Shown here: positions 1 through 9,452 of the stretch, in pieces
Position numbering within the stretch: position 1 is the stretch's first letter
Layout of the letters: the number at the start of each line of letters is the position of its first letter
NCBI GenBank assembly: GCA_964611185.1
Contig: CAZSXE010000001.1
Span: 103,541-167,540 of the forward strand
Length of the DNA stretch: 64,000 nt
Direction: 5' to 3'
From: CAAGNP01 sp964611185
GTDB taxonomy: Bacteria > Bacteroidota > Bacteroidia > Bacteroidales > UBA932
Position numbers and translations under genes: made by a program
Notes under the pieces: model-generated
Databases searched by the model: none
Told to the model about the DNA's origin: nothing
Seen by the model: the letters and a program-made list of their open reading frames with translations, nothing else

Positions 1-1
1 C

Positions 2-577
2 ATGCAGAAGATAGCATCCGATCAGATTTATTCTTCACCCGAATTTCCTGTAGATGAAAAGTTTCTATACTATCTTGATGAGCTTGAAACGCATTTTACA
101 TCTGACAAGGAAAAATGTATGGCAGACTCGATCAGGTACTCCTATATCGCCTATATGCATGTGGTCCAGGAAGTGGATGAGATATGGCTCAATGATTATT
201 CAAAGCGAAATGACTGGTATTTCGACAGACTTGGTGTGGTATATGAAAAATTAAAAGGTTATATTCAAAAACTGACTATAATATCTCAAGAGGCACTTGC
301 CGATAATTATTATAATCTAAATGATAGTTTTTATCGTTCTATTACACCAATAATAGTGTCGATGTCGGCTGGTATCATTCTGGTCGTGCTTTTTAACTAT
401 TTTATCAATCTTTTTGTCTTGTCACCTCTTATTAAAATCAATAAAGGGTTGGATAAATATAAAAATTACAATAAATCGTACGATGTTGGTTTTGATTATG
501 GCGGTGATCAGATGCAAGAGTTGAACCAGAATATTAAAGATATAGTAGAAGAAAACAGATCTCTTAAGAAGAAATGA
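2..577 (+). CDS. Membrane sensor-like protein with HAMP-like linker (5' end cut)
   Basis: The gene is truncated by the window edge: the first ATG seen is at base 2 and the true start may lie upstream. The visible 191 residues are a hydrophilic, mostly helical region (about 1-112), one strong transmembrane helix (about 115-140), and a charged juxtamembrane helix ending in KKK. This resembles the ligand-sensing half of a histidine kinase or chemoreceptor (four-helix bundle, TM, HAMP-like linker), but no kinase, cyclase or signalling domain follows. It overlaps trkH by the ATGA at 574-577, so the two are probably translationally coupled. I infer an accessory or sensory role linked to potassium uptake; the family is not recognised. 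Confidence 0.6.
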   Translation: MQKIASDQIYSSPEFPVDEKFLYYLDELETHFTSDKEKCMADSIRYSYIAYMHVVQEVDEIWLNDYSKRNDWYFDRLGVVYEKLKGYIQKLTIISQEALADNYYNLNDSFYRSITPIIVSMSAGIILVVLFNYFINLFVLSPLIKINKGLDKYKNYNKSYDVGFDYGGDQMQELNQNIKDIVEENRSLKKK

Positions 578-2022
578 ATATCAAACTTATATCACGGTAT
601 GTCGGTATAGCGCTCATATTCAACGCTGCATTTATGCTTTTATCTGCTGTCGTATCGCTATTTAATGGGCTTGATTCCTCATTTTCATCTCTGATTATTA
701 GTTTTTTTATTACTTTCTTAATAGGCGTTTTTCCTGTAATTTTCGTTAGAAATTCAGATGCTATTAATATCTCAGACGGGTTTGCTATTACTATATTTTC
801 GTGGTTGCTTTCGTGTCTTTTCGGAATGCTCCCTTATGTGATGTGGGGAGGAGAATTTTCCCTTATTAATTCGTTCTTTGAGTCTGTTTCCGGCTATACA
901 ACCACAGGAGCTACAATTTTGACCGATGTAGAGGCATTGCCCAAAGGGCTTCTCTTTTGGAGATCATCGACTCATTTTATCGGAGGAATTGGAGTTGTTA
1001 TTTTTATGCTTCTGGTACTTCCGGCAATGAGTACTTTCCGTATAAGAATGTCTAAAATGGAGATATCTTCTCTTTCGAGAGAAAATTATAAATATAAGAC
1101 AAAGGAAACCGTTAAAATTATCTCTACTATCTATCTCGGAATCACGGCTTTATCATTTATTTTTTTAATTATTGCAGGGATGAAGCCGTTTGATGCGATT
1201 AATCACGCTTTCAGCATCGTCTCGACTGGAGGATTTAGCACGAAAAATGAATCAATATTGTCTTTCCATTCATTGCCGATTGAGTTAGTGGCTATGATTT
1301 TTATGCTCTTGTCCGGTTTGCATTTTGGTCTTTTGTATTCTACTTTTATTAAAAAATCTTCAAAACTCTTCAAATCTCCGATTACTCGGTATTTTTTAGG
1401 CTTTGTTCTGTTGTCTTCTATCTTAGTGGCAGCGAATATTAAAATATCAGGGAATGTGGATTCATGGTGGATGGCATTTAGAGAAGCTTTCTTTCAGGTA
1501 ATATCAATTAGTACCACTACCGGATTTGCTACCACTGACACCTCTATTTGGCCCTCTTTTTCTATTTGCATATTAGTTTTCCTCTCTTTTCAGGCTGCTT
1601 GTTCAGGTTCTACTACAGGTGGAGTGAAGGCCGATAGAGTGTGGATCTTTATGCAGACAGTAAAAACTCAAATTAAGAAAATAATTCATCCCAATGCAGT
1701 TATTCCCACTAAAGTAGGAGATCATATAATTTTACCGGAGGTATCACATTTGGTTACAATGTATATATCATTATATACTTTTATTGTGATTTTAGTGACG
1801 ATACTCTTGTCTGCGACCGGTCTTGGATTTACCGAATCTATCACTACCTCAGTGTCATTAATGGGAAATGTTGGTCCCTCGTTCGGTGAGGGATGCGGTT
1901 CTCTCGGAAATTTCGGTTTTTTCTCAGGTTTTGCAAAATTCATTCTCTCCATAGAAATGCTATTAGGGCGTTTGGAAATCTATCCTTTGTTTATGATATT
2001 TGTTTTATTCAAAAGAAGATAA
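574..2022 (+). CDS. trkH: Trk-type potassium uptake transmembrane subunit
   Basis: This is the membrane pore subunit of a Trk/Ktr potassium transporter in the inner membrane. The 482 residues carry the four pore-loop selectivity segments of the family: TTTGAT near 109-114, STGGFST near 215, TTTGFATTD near 312 and GNVGPSF near 432, separated by long hydrophobic helices. Length matches TrkH (about 480). The usual peripheral NAD-binding partner TrkA is not in the window; it may lie upstream or elsewhere. The start overlaps the preceding sensor-like gene (ATGA) and the helicase gene follows after 3 bp, suggesting a shared transcript. Confidence 0.93.
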   Translation: MNIKLISRYVGIALIFNAAFMLLSAVVSLFNGLDSSFSSLIISFFITFLIGVFPVIFVRNSDAINISDGFAITIFSWLLSCLFGMLPYVMWGGEFSLINSFFESVSGYTTTGATILTDVEALPKGLLFWRSSTHFIGGIGVVIFMLLVLPAMSTFRIRMSKMEISSLSRENYKYKTKETVKIISTIYLGITALSFIFLIIAGMKPFDAINHAFSIVSTGGFSTKNESILSFHSLPIELVAMIFMLLSGLHFGLLYSTFIKKSSKLFKSPITRYFLGFVLLSSILVAANIKISGNVDSWWMAFREAFFQVISISTTTGFATTDTSIWPSFSICILVFLSFQAACSGSTTGGVKADRVWIFMQTVKTQIKKIIHPNAVIPTKVGDHIILPEVSHLVTMYISLYTFIVILVTILLSATGLGFTESITTSVSLMGNVGPSFGEGCGSLGNFGFFSGFAKFILSIEMLLGRLEIYPLFMIFVLFKRR

Positions 2023-2025
2023 CCA

Positions 2026-3438
2026 ATGTCTCAATCCGATTATTTCTATAATAAAATTTTAAATCATTTTTCTATGGAACCCTCAGAGTGTCAGTTGTCA
2101 CTCTTTAGGGTATTGTCTGATTTTACAGTACAAACGCACGAATGTGATATTATGGTTGTTAATGGCTATGCCGGAACAGGTAAAACCTCTGCAATAGCAT
2201 CGTATGTGAGGACTTTAAAAGAGTTCAATATTTCTTTTGTTCTTCTTGCTCCCACTGGAAGGTCGGCAAAAGTGCTTGCCAATTACACTTCGGAACATTC
2301 ATATACTATTCATAAACAAATATACCGGCAGAAATCCGCTATTGATGTCTCTTCTGTATTCAGTCTCGACTACAATAAGATGCATGATACTTATTTCATA
2401 GTGGATGAAGCATCTCTTATATCTACAGAATCTGCAAATTCTATATTCGGTACCGGAAATCTATTAGCAGATCTGATTCAATATGTGAGGGACGGCAGTG
2501 ATAATAAACTGATAATAGTGGGTGATAAAGCTCAACTACCACCCATCTCGCTTGATTTAAGTCCAGCTTTAGACAAGGAATATATGTCTATTTTCGGAAA
2601 AGTGATCTTTTCCGAGCTCTCTTCGGTGGTTCGTCAAGCAGAGACTTCAGATATACTCTTTGATGCCACTATTCTTCGCAAAATGATTGAAGATTACAAA
2701 CCCGGTTCATTTCCCGTAATGAAAGCAATAGAGGATGGGGAGGTGGAGAGAATCTCAGGTGGAGATTTGATTGAAAAAATCGGGGATGCGATAGATCGTT
2801 ACGGGATCGATGAAACAGTAGTGCTTTGCCGCTCAAATAAGCGGGCAAACAGATATAATGCCGGTATTCGTTCATCTGTACTTTATAGAGAAGAGCAGCT
2901 CAACAGAGGTGATAAGATAATGGTTGTTAAAAACTGTTATCAGTTTGTGGAGGGGAAAGAGGAACTTGATTTTATTGCCAACGGCGATGTAGCAGAATTA
3001 GTAAGAATCAGAAGGTATGAAGAGAGGTACGGACTCCATTTTGCCGAAGCGACTTTGATGTTTCCTGATTATAATAACATTGAAATCAACGCTGAAATAA
3101 TTCTTGATACACTTCAAAGTGAATCTGCCTCACTTACTTCGCAGCAACAAAAAACATTGTATGAAGAGGTACTTGCCGATTATGAATCCATTCCTGAAAA
3201 GAAAAAAAGATTAAAAGCAGTGCGTGAAGATAAATACTATAATGCGCTCCAGATTAAATATGCTACGGCCATCACTTGTCACAAATCACAGGGTGGACAA
3301 TGGAATTGTGTCTTTATAGACAATCCTTTTTGGCACGATATTATCTCACTTGACGACTTAAAATGGCTCTATACTGCAATCACAAGGGGTGTTAAAAAAG
3401 TCTATCTAATTAATTTTAAAGATGATTTATTTAGATAG
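2026..3438 (+). CDS. RecD-like/UvrD_C_2 superfamily 1 DNA helicase
   Basis: This is a 470-residue P-loop helicase resembling the exonuclease V alpha/RecD-like ATPases common in Bacteroidetes. Walker A GYAGTGKT is at residues 47-54, a Walker B-like IVDEAS follows near residue 125 and VGDKAQLPP (motif III) near 165. The C-terminal part has TCHKSQGGQW near 420 and YTAITRG near 452, typical of the UvrD_C_2 domain. It probably unwinds DNA in repair or recombination. It starts 3 bp after trkH. Its last 12 bp overlap the convergent methyltransferase gene. The exact cellular role is not defined by the sequence. Confidence 0.85.
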   Translation: MSQSDYFYNKILNHFSMEPSECQLSLFRVLSDFTVQTHECDIMVVNGYAGTGKTSAIASYVRTLKEFNISFVLLAPTGRSAKVLANYTSEHSYTIHKQIYRQKSAIDVSSVFSLDYNKMHDTYFIVDEASLISTESANSIFGTGNLLADLIQYVRDGSDNKLIIVGDKAQLPPISLDLSPALDKEYMSIFGKVIFSELSSVVRQAETSDILFDATILRKMIEDYKPGSFPVMKAIEDGEVERISGGDLIEKIGDAIDRYGIDETVVLCRSNKRANRYNAGIRSSVLYREEQLNRGDKIMVVKNCYQFVEGKEELDFIANGDVAELVRIRRYEERYGLHFAEATLMFPDYNNIEINAEIILDTLQSESASLTSQQQKTLYEEVLADYESIPEKKKRLKAVREDKYYNALQIKYATAITCHKSQGGQWNCVFIDNPFWHDIISLDDLKWLYTAITRGVKKVYLINFKDDLFR

Positions 3439-4650
3439 GAGAGGGGTGAGAGGTTGAGTACATATCAATATTTTCTCTTTCGTCTGGAGGGTACAACCGA
3501 AAATATGGTATGAATCTCCCTCTGAAATTTTAAGTGTTTTCGCAAGAGTAGATGATGATTGAGGAAATCCTTTGGATGATACTGATGCTTTAGGATATTT
3601 GGTATGGAGCATTTTTGCAGTTTGGCGGTTATAGTCAAATATATCTAAAATCTTGTAGGTCTTTCCGGGAAAATTATCAATACATATATCGCTTAAATAC
3701 AGATGAGAACTTACTGAGAGTTTGAATACATTGTAAAGTGATGATATTAATTTAAATGCACCGCTTTTAAGTATGGATTTATGGGGCTCATATAGATACT
3801 TCATATTATGGATCTCCTTTCGTGAAATGAAAATCGGTTCTGCTTCTTTCTCCTGCGGTATATGAAATTTAAATATACTCTCTTCACCATGAGAAATATT
3901 TACAGCAATAATAAGCGGATCGCTTTCATTTACATTTTTATCGAGAAGAAAAAGTAATTCTTTACATTCATTGTTAACAGATATAATATGCACTTCTGTG
4001 GTTTCGGGCAGTAGTCCGAGAGTAAAAGAAATATCTGCCATCGGGGAGATTTTAATGAGAATCCTGTTCGATAATGTGAATAAAGACTCTTTTAGCTCAA
4101 AAAAATCGGGTTCACAATCTTTTATTGAATATAATTTTTCTCCTGTCTTTCCTCTTCTTGCCGGATCAAGGAAAACTAAATTAAATTTCTTATTAATCTT
4201 ATTTTCAATGTATGAAACATCTATGTTAGCGGTAATAACATTTATGTTATCTGCCTTTAGAACCATAAAATTACTTTTTGCAGCAGACGATAGAGAAGAA
4301 TTTCTCTCATAATACCATACCTGCTTGGATTTTAAAGAATAAGCCCATGTATCCATTCCCAATCCTCCTGTTAAATCGGCAACAGTGTCGGATTCAGAGA
4401 CGAACCGTTGTTTATATAAGGCAGTGAGTTCACTGCTGCATTGCTCTATTGAGAGTGGAAATGGAAATATTAAAGAAGGATATTTGTACCATGAGGGAAT
4501 TTTATATTTAATTTTATTTCTCGCATTTATGCAATTAACAGCAAGAGAAACATCTATCCCTGGGAAACGGGACGAACTGAGCAAAAGCGCGGCAGTATCG
4601 TCATTTTCATGTTCGAGAATGAATTGAATAAATGTTTTTTCGTCTATCAT
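3427..4650 (-). CDS. SAM-dependent methyltransferase with C-terminal THUMP-like domain
   Basis: This is a Rossmann-fold methyltransferase of a Bacteroidetes family, probably acting on RNA. SAM-binding motif I is visible as DLTGGLGMD, and LDPARRG is the motif IV-like segment seen in this family. The C-terminal third resembles the THUMP-like domain, an RNA-binding fold. The longer reading frame opens with TTG at 4689; I prefer the ATG at 4650 (407 residues) because it begins with a methionine-led hydrophilic helix and a TAnnTTTG box ends just in front of it. It is divergent from phosphoglucomutase and convergent with the helicase gene (12 bp overlap). The substrate is unknown. Confidence 0.8.
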   Translation of the reverse strand: MIDEKTFIQFILEHENDDTAALLLSSSRFPGIDVSLAVNCINARNKIKYKIPSWYKYPSLIFPFPLSIEQCSSELTALYKQRFVSESDTVADLTGGLGMDTWAYSLKSKQVWYYERNSSLSSAAKSNFMVLKADNINVITANIDVSYIENKINKKFNLVFLDPARRGKTGEKLYSIKDCEPDFFELKESLFTLSNRILIKISPMADISFTLGLLPETTEVHIISVNNECKELLFLLDKNVNESDPLIIAVNISHGEESIFKFHIPQEKEAEPIFISRKEIHNMKYLYEPHKSILKSGAFKLISSLYNVFKLSVSSHLYLSDICIDNFPGKTYKILDIFDYNRQTAKMLHTKYPKASVSSKGFPQSSSTLAKTLKISEGDSYHIFGCTLQTKEKILICTQPLTPLLSK

Positions 4651-4654
4651 ATTA

Positions 4655-4662
4655 CAAAGATA
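4655..4662 (-). promoter_or_regulatory. -7 box TATCTTTG before the methyltransferase gene
   Basis: TATCTTTG on the minus strand matches the Bacteroidetes -7 consensus TAnnTTTG and ends four bases before the ATG at 4650. No clear TTTG is seen at -33. If used, the transcript would have almost no leader. Confidence 0.4.
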
Positions 4663-4671
4663 ATCTATTAC

Positions 4672-4702
4672 TTTGTTTCTAATTTGCAATTTGCTAAATT
4701 CG
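4672..4702 (+). promoter_or_regulatory. Promoter of phosphoglucomutase gene
   Basis: TTTG at 4672-4675 is followed after 19 bp by TAAATTCG at 4695-4702. This matches the Bacteroidetes -33 TTTG / -7 TAnnTTTG pattern with one mismatch, and the ATG is at 4722. Confidence 0.55.
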
Positions 4703-4721
4703 CATAATTAAATAATACACA

Positions 4722-6386
4722 ATGGAAAGAGATTATAAAAAAGTAGCTGCTTCTTGGTTGAGCGACAGCTACGATATGGAAACAAGACAAAAAGTGAACA
4801 TTATGCTTCATAATGGCGATCCTAAAGAGCTTGAAGACTCTTTTTATCGAAATTTGGAGTTCGGAACCGGTGGGCTAAGGGGCATAATGGGGGTAGGTAC
4901 CAACAGAATGAATAAATATACTGTGGGTATGGCTACACAAGGTTTGGCGAATTATTTGAAGAAATGCCACCCGGGAGATGATAACATTAAAGTAGCCATA
5001 TCGTACGACTCAAGAAATAATAGTCGTTACTTCGCAAAAATCACGGCAGAAGTGTTTGCAGCCAATGATTTCCATGTCTATTTGTTCGAAAATCTAAGAC
5101 CTACTCCTGAGCTTAGTTTCGCTATAAGAGAATTAAAATGTCAAGCTGGTGTGATGATTACTGCATCTCATAATCCCAAGGAGTACAATGGTTATAAGGC
5201 TTATTGGGAGGATGGTGCGCAGATCACATCGCCTCATGATGAAAATATCATTGATGAAGTATCAAAAATTACAGACCCATCACTGGTTAAATTCGGTGAT
5301 GGCTCTCCATACAATATTACCTTAATCGGAAATAATATTGATACAAAGTATCTTGATTCGATACTCTCGCTCACCCTTTCTCCAGAATCGGTGATGCGAC
5401 ATTCCGATATGAAGATTGTTTATACACCTCTTCATGGAACAGGTGTCAGGATTGTACCCAAGGCCCTTCATCAGATGGGTTTCACCAATATTATTACTGT
5501 AAGTGAACAAGAAATAAGCGATGGAGATTTCCCTACGATTATTTCCCCCAATCCGGAGGAGCCTTCGGCAATGAAGATGGGTGTGGCTCTTGCAGAAAAG
5601 ACAGGTGCTGATTTGGTTATGGCTACCGACCCCGATGCAGACAGAATGGGTATTGCCGTAAGGAATAATAGCGGAGAAATGGTACTTCTAAATGGCAATC
5701 AGACTGCCTCTATTCTTATGTACTACATATTGACAAGGTGGAAGGAACTCGGAAAATTAAATAAAAATACATATACCGTCAAGACAATAGTAACCACCGA
5801 GCTTTTGAAAGCAATTTCAGATAAATTCGGTGTAGAAATATATGATGTTCTCACCGGTTTTAAATATATAGCACAAATAGTTCGTGAAAATGAAGGTAAA
5901 AAAACATTTATTTGCGGTGGAGAGGAGAGCTACGGTTTTAATCTCGGCGAGTTTGTAAGAGATAAGGATGCAGTGATAGCCTGTTCCATGATTGCAGAAT
6001 GTGCCGCATGGGCTTCTGATAAAGGGTTGTCACTTTTTCAGCTGCTAAATTCTATTTATGATGAGTTTGGGCTATACAAGGAAAAACTTGTTTCTGTGAC
6101 CAAGAAAGGGAAAGACGGGGCAGAGATGATAGCTGCGCTGATGATGCAATATAGAAATAATCCTCCGAAAGAACTTGCCGGTTCAAAAGTTAATAAAATA
6201 ATCGATTACGACAGACCGGAAACGACCGGTTTCCCTAAGTCCAATGTCTTAAGATTTTTCGCAGAGGACGGAGCGGTAGTATCGATAAGACCATCGGGAA
6301 CCGAACCGAAAATAAAGTACTATTTCGGAGTAAAAGGTGAAAATGCTGATGAGCACCTTAATGACTTGATTAAGCAGTTTTCTTAG
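4722..6386 (+). CDS. Phosphoglucomutase/phosphomannomutase
   Basis: This is an alpha-D-phosphohexomutase that interconverts hexose 1- and 6-phosphates in the cytoplasm, feeding glycolysis and sugar-nucleotide synthesis. Of the 554 residues, TASHNP carries the phosphoserine (Ser149), the Mg-binding loop DPDADRMG is near residue 303, GGEESYGF is the sugar-binding loop, and RPSGTEPKIK near the C terminus is the phosphate-binding loop. Length fits the PGM2-like phospho-sugar mutase group. A good -33/-7 promoter lies just upstream. The 3' end overlaps the convergent pssA gene by 17 bp. Mannose specificity is possible because mannose-1-phosphate guanylyltransferase is also encoded in the window. 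Confidence 0.92.
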   Translation: MERDYKKVAASWLSDSYDMETRQKVNIMLHNGDPKELEDSFYRNLEFGTGGLRGIMGVGTNRMNKYTVGMATQGLANYLKKCHPGDDNIKVAISYDSRNNSRYFAKITAEVFAANDFHVYLFENLRPTPELSFAIRELKCQAGVMITASHNPKEYNGYKAYWEDGAQITSPHDENIIDEVSKITDPSLVKFGDGSPYNITLIGNNIDTKYLDSILSLTLSPESVMRHSDMKIVYTPLHGTGVRIVPKALHQMGFTNIITVSEQEISDGDFPTIISPNPEEPSAMKMGVALAEKTGADLVMATDPDADRMGIAVRNNSGEMVLLNGNQTASILMYYILTRWKELGKLNKNTYTVKTIVTTELLKAISDKFGVEIYDVLTGFKYIAQIVRENEGKKTFICGGEESYGFNLGEFVRDKDAVIACSMIAECAAWASDKGLSLFQLLNSIYDEFGLYKEKLVSVTKKGKDGAEMIAALMMQYRNNPPKELAGSKVNKIIDYDRPETTGFPKSNVLRFFAEDGAVVSIRPSGTEPKIKYYFGVKGENADEHLNDLIKQFS

Positions 6387-7098
6387 TTAGAAATGAAATT
6401 AAGTTCGCTGCAATATTCCAAATAATATACAGCAAAAATATATACATAACTATTCCGGACCATTCGATATTTAATGCAAATAATACAACGATGGTCAGGA
6501 TAGTTATTGCTATGAAAGAAAAAGCAGTTTTATTCTCTTCCCATCGAAAATTTTGAAATTTCAGGGAAAAAAAACGCAATTCGCTTATGAGAAGAAATGA
6601 AAGCAAAACAGAGAAAATGGGAAGTATGTAGCTGTTTTGCAGTATGTTACTAAGATGAGTACTATATGTACAATAGTGCATTAATGCTCCTACAAGGAGG
6701 GCACAGGCGGGGGTGGGAAGTCCTATGAAACTGTGGCTTTGGCGCGTGTCGATATTAAATTTGGCGAGGCGAAGAACTGAAAATACAGCAATGATTAACG
6801 GGACATAAGTAAGGGTGGGGATAACCCCTTGAATTGTCTGCATATAGTTATAAAGAAAAAGGGAAGGAGCAAGACCGAAACTGACAGTATCACACAGTGA
6901 GTCGAGCTCCTTTCCTATATCGGAGTAGGCTTTTAGTCCCCTTGCGGCAAATCCGTCTAAAAAATCAAACACAGAAGCAGCTATCATAAACAGAAAAGCA
7001 TTCCTAAAATCGTTGCCGAAGGAGAGAATAATGGATATTGCTCCCGAAACAAGATTAAGGCATGTTATGGTATTGGGAATGTGTTTGATAATTTTCAT
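6370..7098 (-). CDS. pssA: CDP-diacylglycerol-serine O-phosphatidyltransferase
   Basis: This integral membrane enzyme makes phosphatidylserine from CDP-diacylglycerol and serine, the route to phosphatidylethanolamine. The CDP-alcohol phosphatidyltransferase signature D-G-x2-A-R-x8-G-x3-D-x3-D is complete: D48, G49, R53, G62, D66, D70. About seven hydrophobic helices follow, and the 242-residue length fits bacterial PssA of the CDP-OH family. It is the last gene of a minus-strand run (queE, two C1 peptidases, pssA), starting 4 bp after the peptidase stop. Other CDP-alcohol transferases share the signature, but the N-terminal PNxxTxxNL-like stretch and length favour PssA. Confidence 0.85.
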   Translation of the reverse strand: MKIIKHIPNTITCLNLVSGAISIILSFGNDFRNAFLFMIAASVFDFLDGFAARGLKAYSDIGKELDSLCDTVSFGLAPSLFLYNYMQTIQGVIPTLTYVPLIIAVFSVLRLAKFNIDTRQSHSFIGLPTPACALLVGALMHYCTYSTHLSNILQNSYILPIFSVLLSFLLISELRFFSLKFQNFRWEENKTAFSFIAITILTIVVLFALNIEWSGIVMYIFLLYIIWNIAANLISFLTKKTA

Positions 7099-7102
7099 AA
7101 GA

Positions 7103-8221
7103 TTATTTTATGCCGAGTTTGTTTTTTATCTCTTTGGGAAGAGATTTTTTATTCACAAGAATGCTGATGGTTTTAGCTCTTACATAACTCTCTGACATAT
7201 TGTGATATCCTGTACCATTTCGATCAGTTCCCCAAGAATTTTTGGTTCTGTAATAGATGTTTCCATTTTGATCTTTGACGATACCTGTTATATGTTCAAG
7301 ATGGTCATCTGTGGATGTAAATGCCTCGAACCATTCCTGTCTAAGTTCTTGAGAAACAGGAATTTCACTGATTATGGTATCGCTTTTGGCAATGTCTGCT
7401 CTTGTTAAATTTTTATCTTGAGGAATAATACAGAGTTCTTTTGAAAAAACATAACCTTGTTCGCTGCAATCTCCGTCCCAAGCAACAGTGTAGCCATTTT
7501 TAAGGGCATTGTCAATAACAAGCATAAATTCGTCGAGAGGAAGGTTGTAGAGAGTGGCGTGATCCCAGTTATCGGGAATTTCGAGTGGAACTTTTTCATA
7601 AAAAGGATGATGAGAGAAACTCGTCAGCTCGATATAATCGTTCATATCAAGAGCTAAATATGCCTTGAAAGAGAGGGGAGTATATTCTTTACCTCCATAC
7701 ATAAATTTTGTCGGACATGGGCCTAAATAGATGTCAAAAAGTGCATCTTGAAGTTTATAATACTCAGGCGATCTCTTTTTTAGCCCCACAGTGACATCGG
7801 CAATGGCTTTTACAAATTTTCCAAGCTCGCTATGGTCATGATGGTCGTATCCGTAATTAATCCCGCTATATGCCACTTCCGGTACTATGCCATATTTATC
7901 CATTATTTTAATGGCATTATGACATATACTTCCGGGCCACAAATTTCCTTTTCCTTCTCTTAGGTAATTATCTTGTATCCTCTCATAATAATTATTGCGG
8001 ACAGTGAACATTTCTGAAAGATCAAATTCTCCTTTGCCCATTCTGATAAGCTCTGCTTCAATGAATGAAGTGGTGGCAAAGCACCAGCAGGTACCTGTAT
8101 TTGCCTGATTTTTAACAGGAGTTACGGGAGATTCGCATATAGTAGTGAAAGTGTATTGTGCGCTGGCACAGATACTTATAGCAGTAGCAGCAATAATAGA
8201 AACGATGTGTCTTATTTTCAT
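7103..8221 (-). CDS. Secreted C1-family cysteine peptidase (bleomycin hydrolase-like), copy 2
   Basis: This is a papain-fold peptidase of the PepC/bleomycin hydrolase branch, probably periplasmic. A signal peptide is visible (positively charged start, hydrophobic core, ASA-Q cleavage near residue 21). The nucleophile is Cys45 in TGTCWCF, preceded by the oxyanion Gln of NQANTGT; the histidine lies in DDHLEHITG and the asparagine in KNSWG near the C terminus. The 372 residues are similar throughout to the next gene upstream, indicating tandem duplication. It lies 11 bp downstream of that paralogue and 4 bp before pssA. Substrates cannot be inferred; aminopeptidase-like trimming of peptides is the family norm. 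Confidence 0.85.
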   Translation of the reverse strand: MKIRHIVSIIAATAISICASAQYTFTTICESPVTPVKNQANTGTCWCFATTSFIEAELIRMGKGEFDLSEMFTVRNNYYERIQDNYLREGKGNLWPGSICHNAIKIMDKYGIVPEVAYSGINYGYDHHDHSELGKFVKAIADVTVGLKKRSPEYYKLQDALFDIYLGPCPTKFMYGGKEYTPLSFKAYLALDMNDYIELTSFSHHPFYEKVPLEIPDNWDHATLYNLPLDEFMLVIDNALKNGYTVAWDGDCSEQGYVFSKELCIIPQDKNLTRADIAKSDTIISEIPVSQELRQEWFEAFTSTDDHLEHITGIVKDQNGNIYYRTKNSWGTDRNGTGYHNMSESYVRAKTISILVNKKSLPKEIKNKLGIK

Positions 8222-8232
8222 TTTACTTATAG

Positions 8233-9435
8233 TTAAAGACCTAATTTAATACGGATTTCCTGAGGAATAGCATTTTTATTAACCATGAAATCAGTCGTTT
8301 TGAATCTCACGAAAGCCTCTGACACATACCATATTCCTTTATATTCGCCAGCTTCTCCCCATGAATTCTTCACAATATAATATTTAGTACCATTCTGGTC
8401 TTTGGCTATGCCATATATGTGCATTCCATGGTCATCGGTAGTTTTATAGTTATCAAATTCTTCCTGACGCATCTCCTGTGTGATTACTTTTTCAGGTCCG
8501 GGAGTAGCTACCTTTTTTTCATCCGGTGCATTTTTACCAATCCATTTTGCCTGATCACTTCCTGCTTCTTTTGCTATTTTCTCTTCGTCAGGGATAATGC
8601 CGATACCGTCACGGGTGAATCCTTTTTCACTTACATCCGATGCCCAAGCGATTGTGTAGCCATTTTTCAATGCATTATCAAAAATTGAAATCATATCGTC
8701 AATAGGGACATTATATGCTTCCTCCCAACGCCAGTTATCAGGTACTTCTACAATCATTTTTTCATAGAAAGGATGGTGCGTAAATGAGGTGAGATCTACA
8801 TAATCATCGAGATTTATCCCTAACGAATTCATATATGTTTTGGGTGTGTATTCTTTTCCATCAAAGGTGAATTTTTCGGGTATAACGCCAAGATACGCAT
8901 CGAGGATGCCCTGGAAGCCTTTTTTCCATGCTTTGGAAAGGCGGCGGTTAGGATTTTTAACAATGGTATTTACATAAGCATCAGTGAGTGCGTCAAGCTC
9001 TCCGTGAATATGCTTTTCTTCTCCATAATTAAGACCTGTCATCTCGCAGTTTGGAACCATTCCATATTGTTTCATTACTGTAAGTGCGTCACCGAATGAG
9101 CTTCCTCCTCCGAAATTGAGGGCGCCGTGAAGTCTTACGAATTTATCTGCTTTGTCAGCGTAAGCGTGTGATACAATGAACATTTCGGATAAATCGAGAT
9201 TCTGCTTGTAACCAGCTTTTAATATTTCTGATTCAAAGAATGATAGAGATGAAAACACCCAGCATGTACCTGAGCTGCTTTGATTTTTAATGGAAGTAAC
9301 GGGATTTTCGAGAATTGTCTCAAATTTGTATCCTTCCGGTTCTTTTTGTTCTTTTGCTTTTTTCTTTTGAGCAAAAGCACCTGTTGTTATCAATAAACAG
9401 GCGGATGAAAGTAGTAATAATGATTTGATATTCAT
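8233..9435 (-). CDS. Secreted C1-family cysteine peptidase (bleomycin hydrolase-like), copy 1
   Basis: This is the paralogue of the neighbouring peptidase: 400 residues with a signal peptide ending near AFAQ (residue 23), then a lysine-rich linker. Catalytic Cys58 is in SGTCWVF after NQSSS, the histidine is in DDHGMHIYG and the asparagine in KNSWGE. It has a short insertion (GKNAPDEKKV region) absent from copy 2. The pair follows queE after 17 bp on the minus strand, so transcription from the queE promoter is likely. Both copies keep all catalytic residues, so neither looks like a decayed duplicate. Confidence 0.86.
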   Translation of the reverse strand: MNIKSLLLLSSACLLITTGAFAQKKKAKEQKEPEGYKFETILENPVTSIKNQSSSGTCWVFSSLSFFESEILKAGYKQNLDLSEMFIVSHAYADKADKFVRLHGALNFGGGSSFGDALTVMKQYGMVPNCEMTGLNYGEEKHIHGELDALTDAYVNTIVKNPNRRLSKAWKKGFQGILDAYLGVIPEKFTFDGKEYTPKTYMNSLGINLDDYVDLTSFTHHPFYEKMIVEVPDNWRWEEAYNVPIDDMISIFDNALKNGYTIAWASDVSEKGFTRDGIGIIPDEEKIAKEAGSDQAKWIGKNAPDEKKVATPGPEKVITQEMRQEEFDNYKTTDDHGMHIYGIAKDQNGTKYYIVKNSWGEAGEYKGIWYVSEAFVRFKTTDFMVNKNAIPQEIRIKLGL

Positions 9436-9452
9436 AATGTATAATTATTTGT

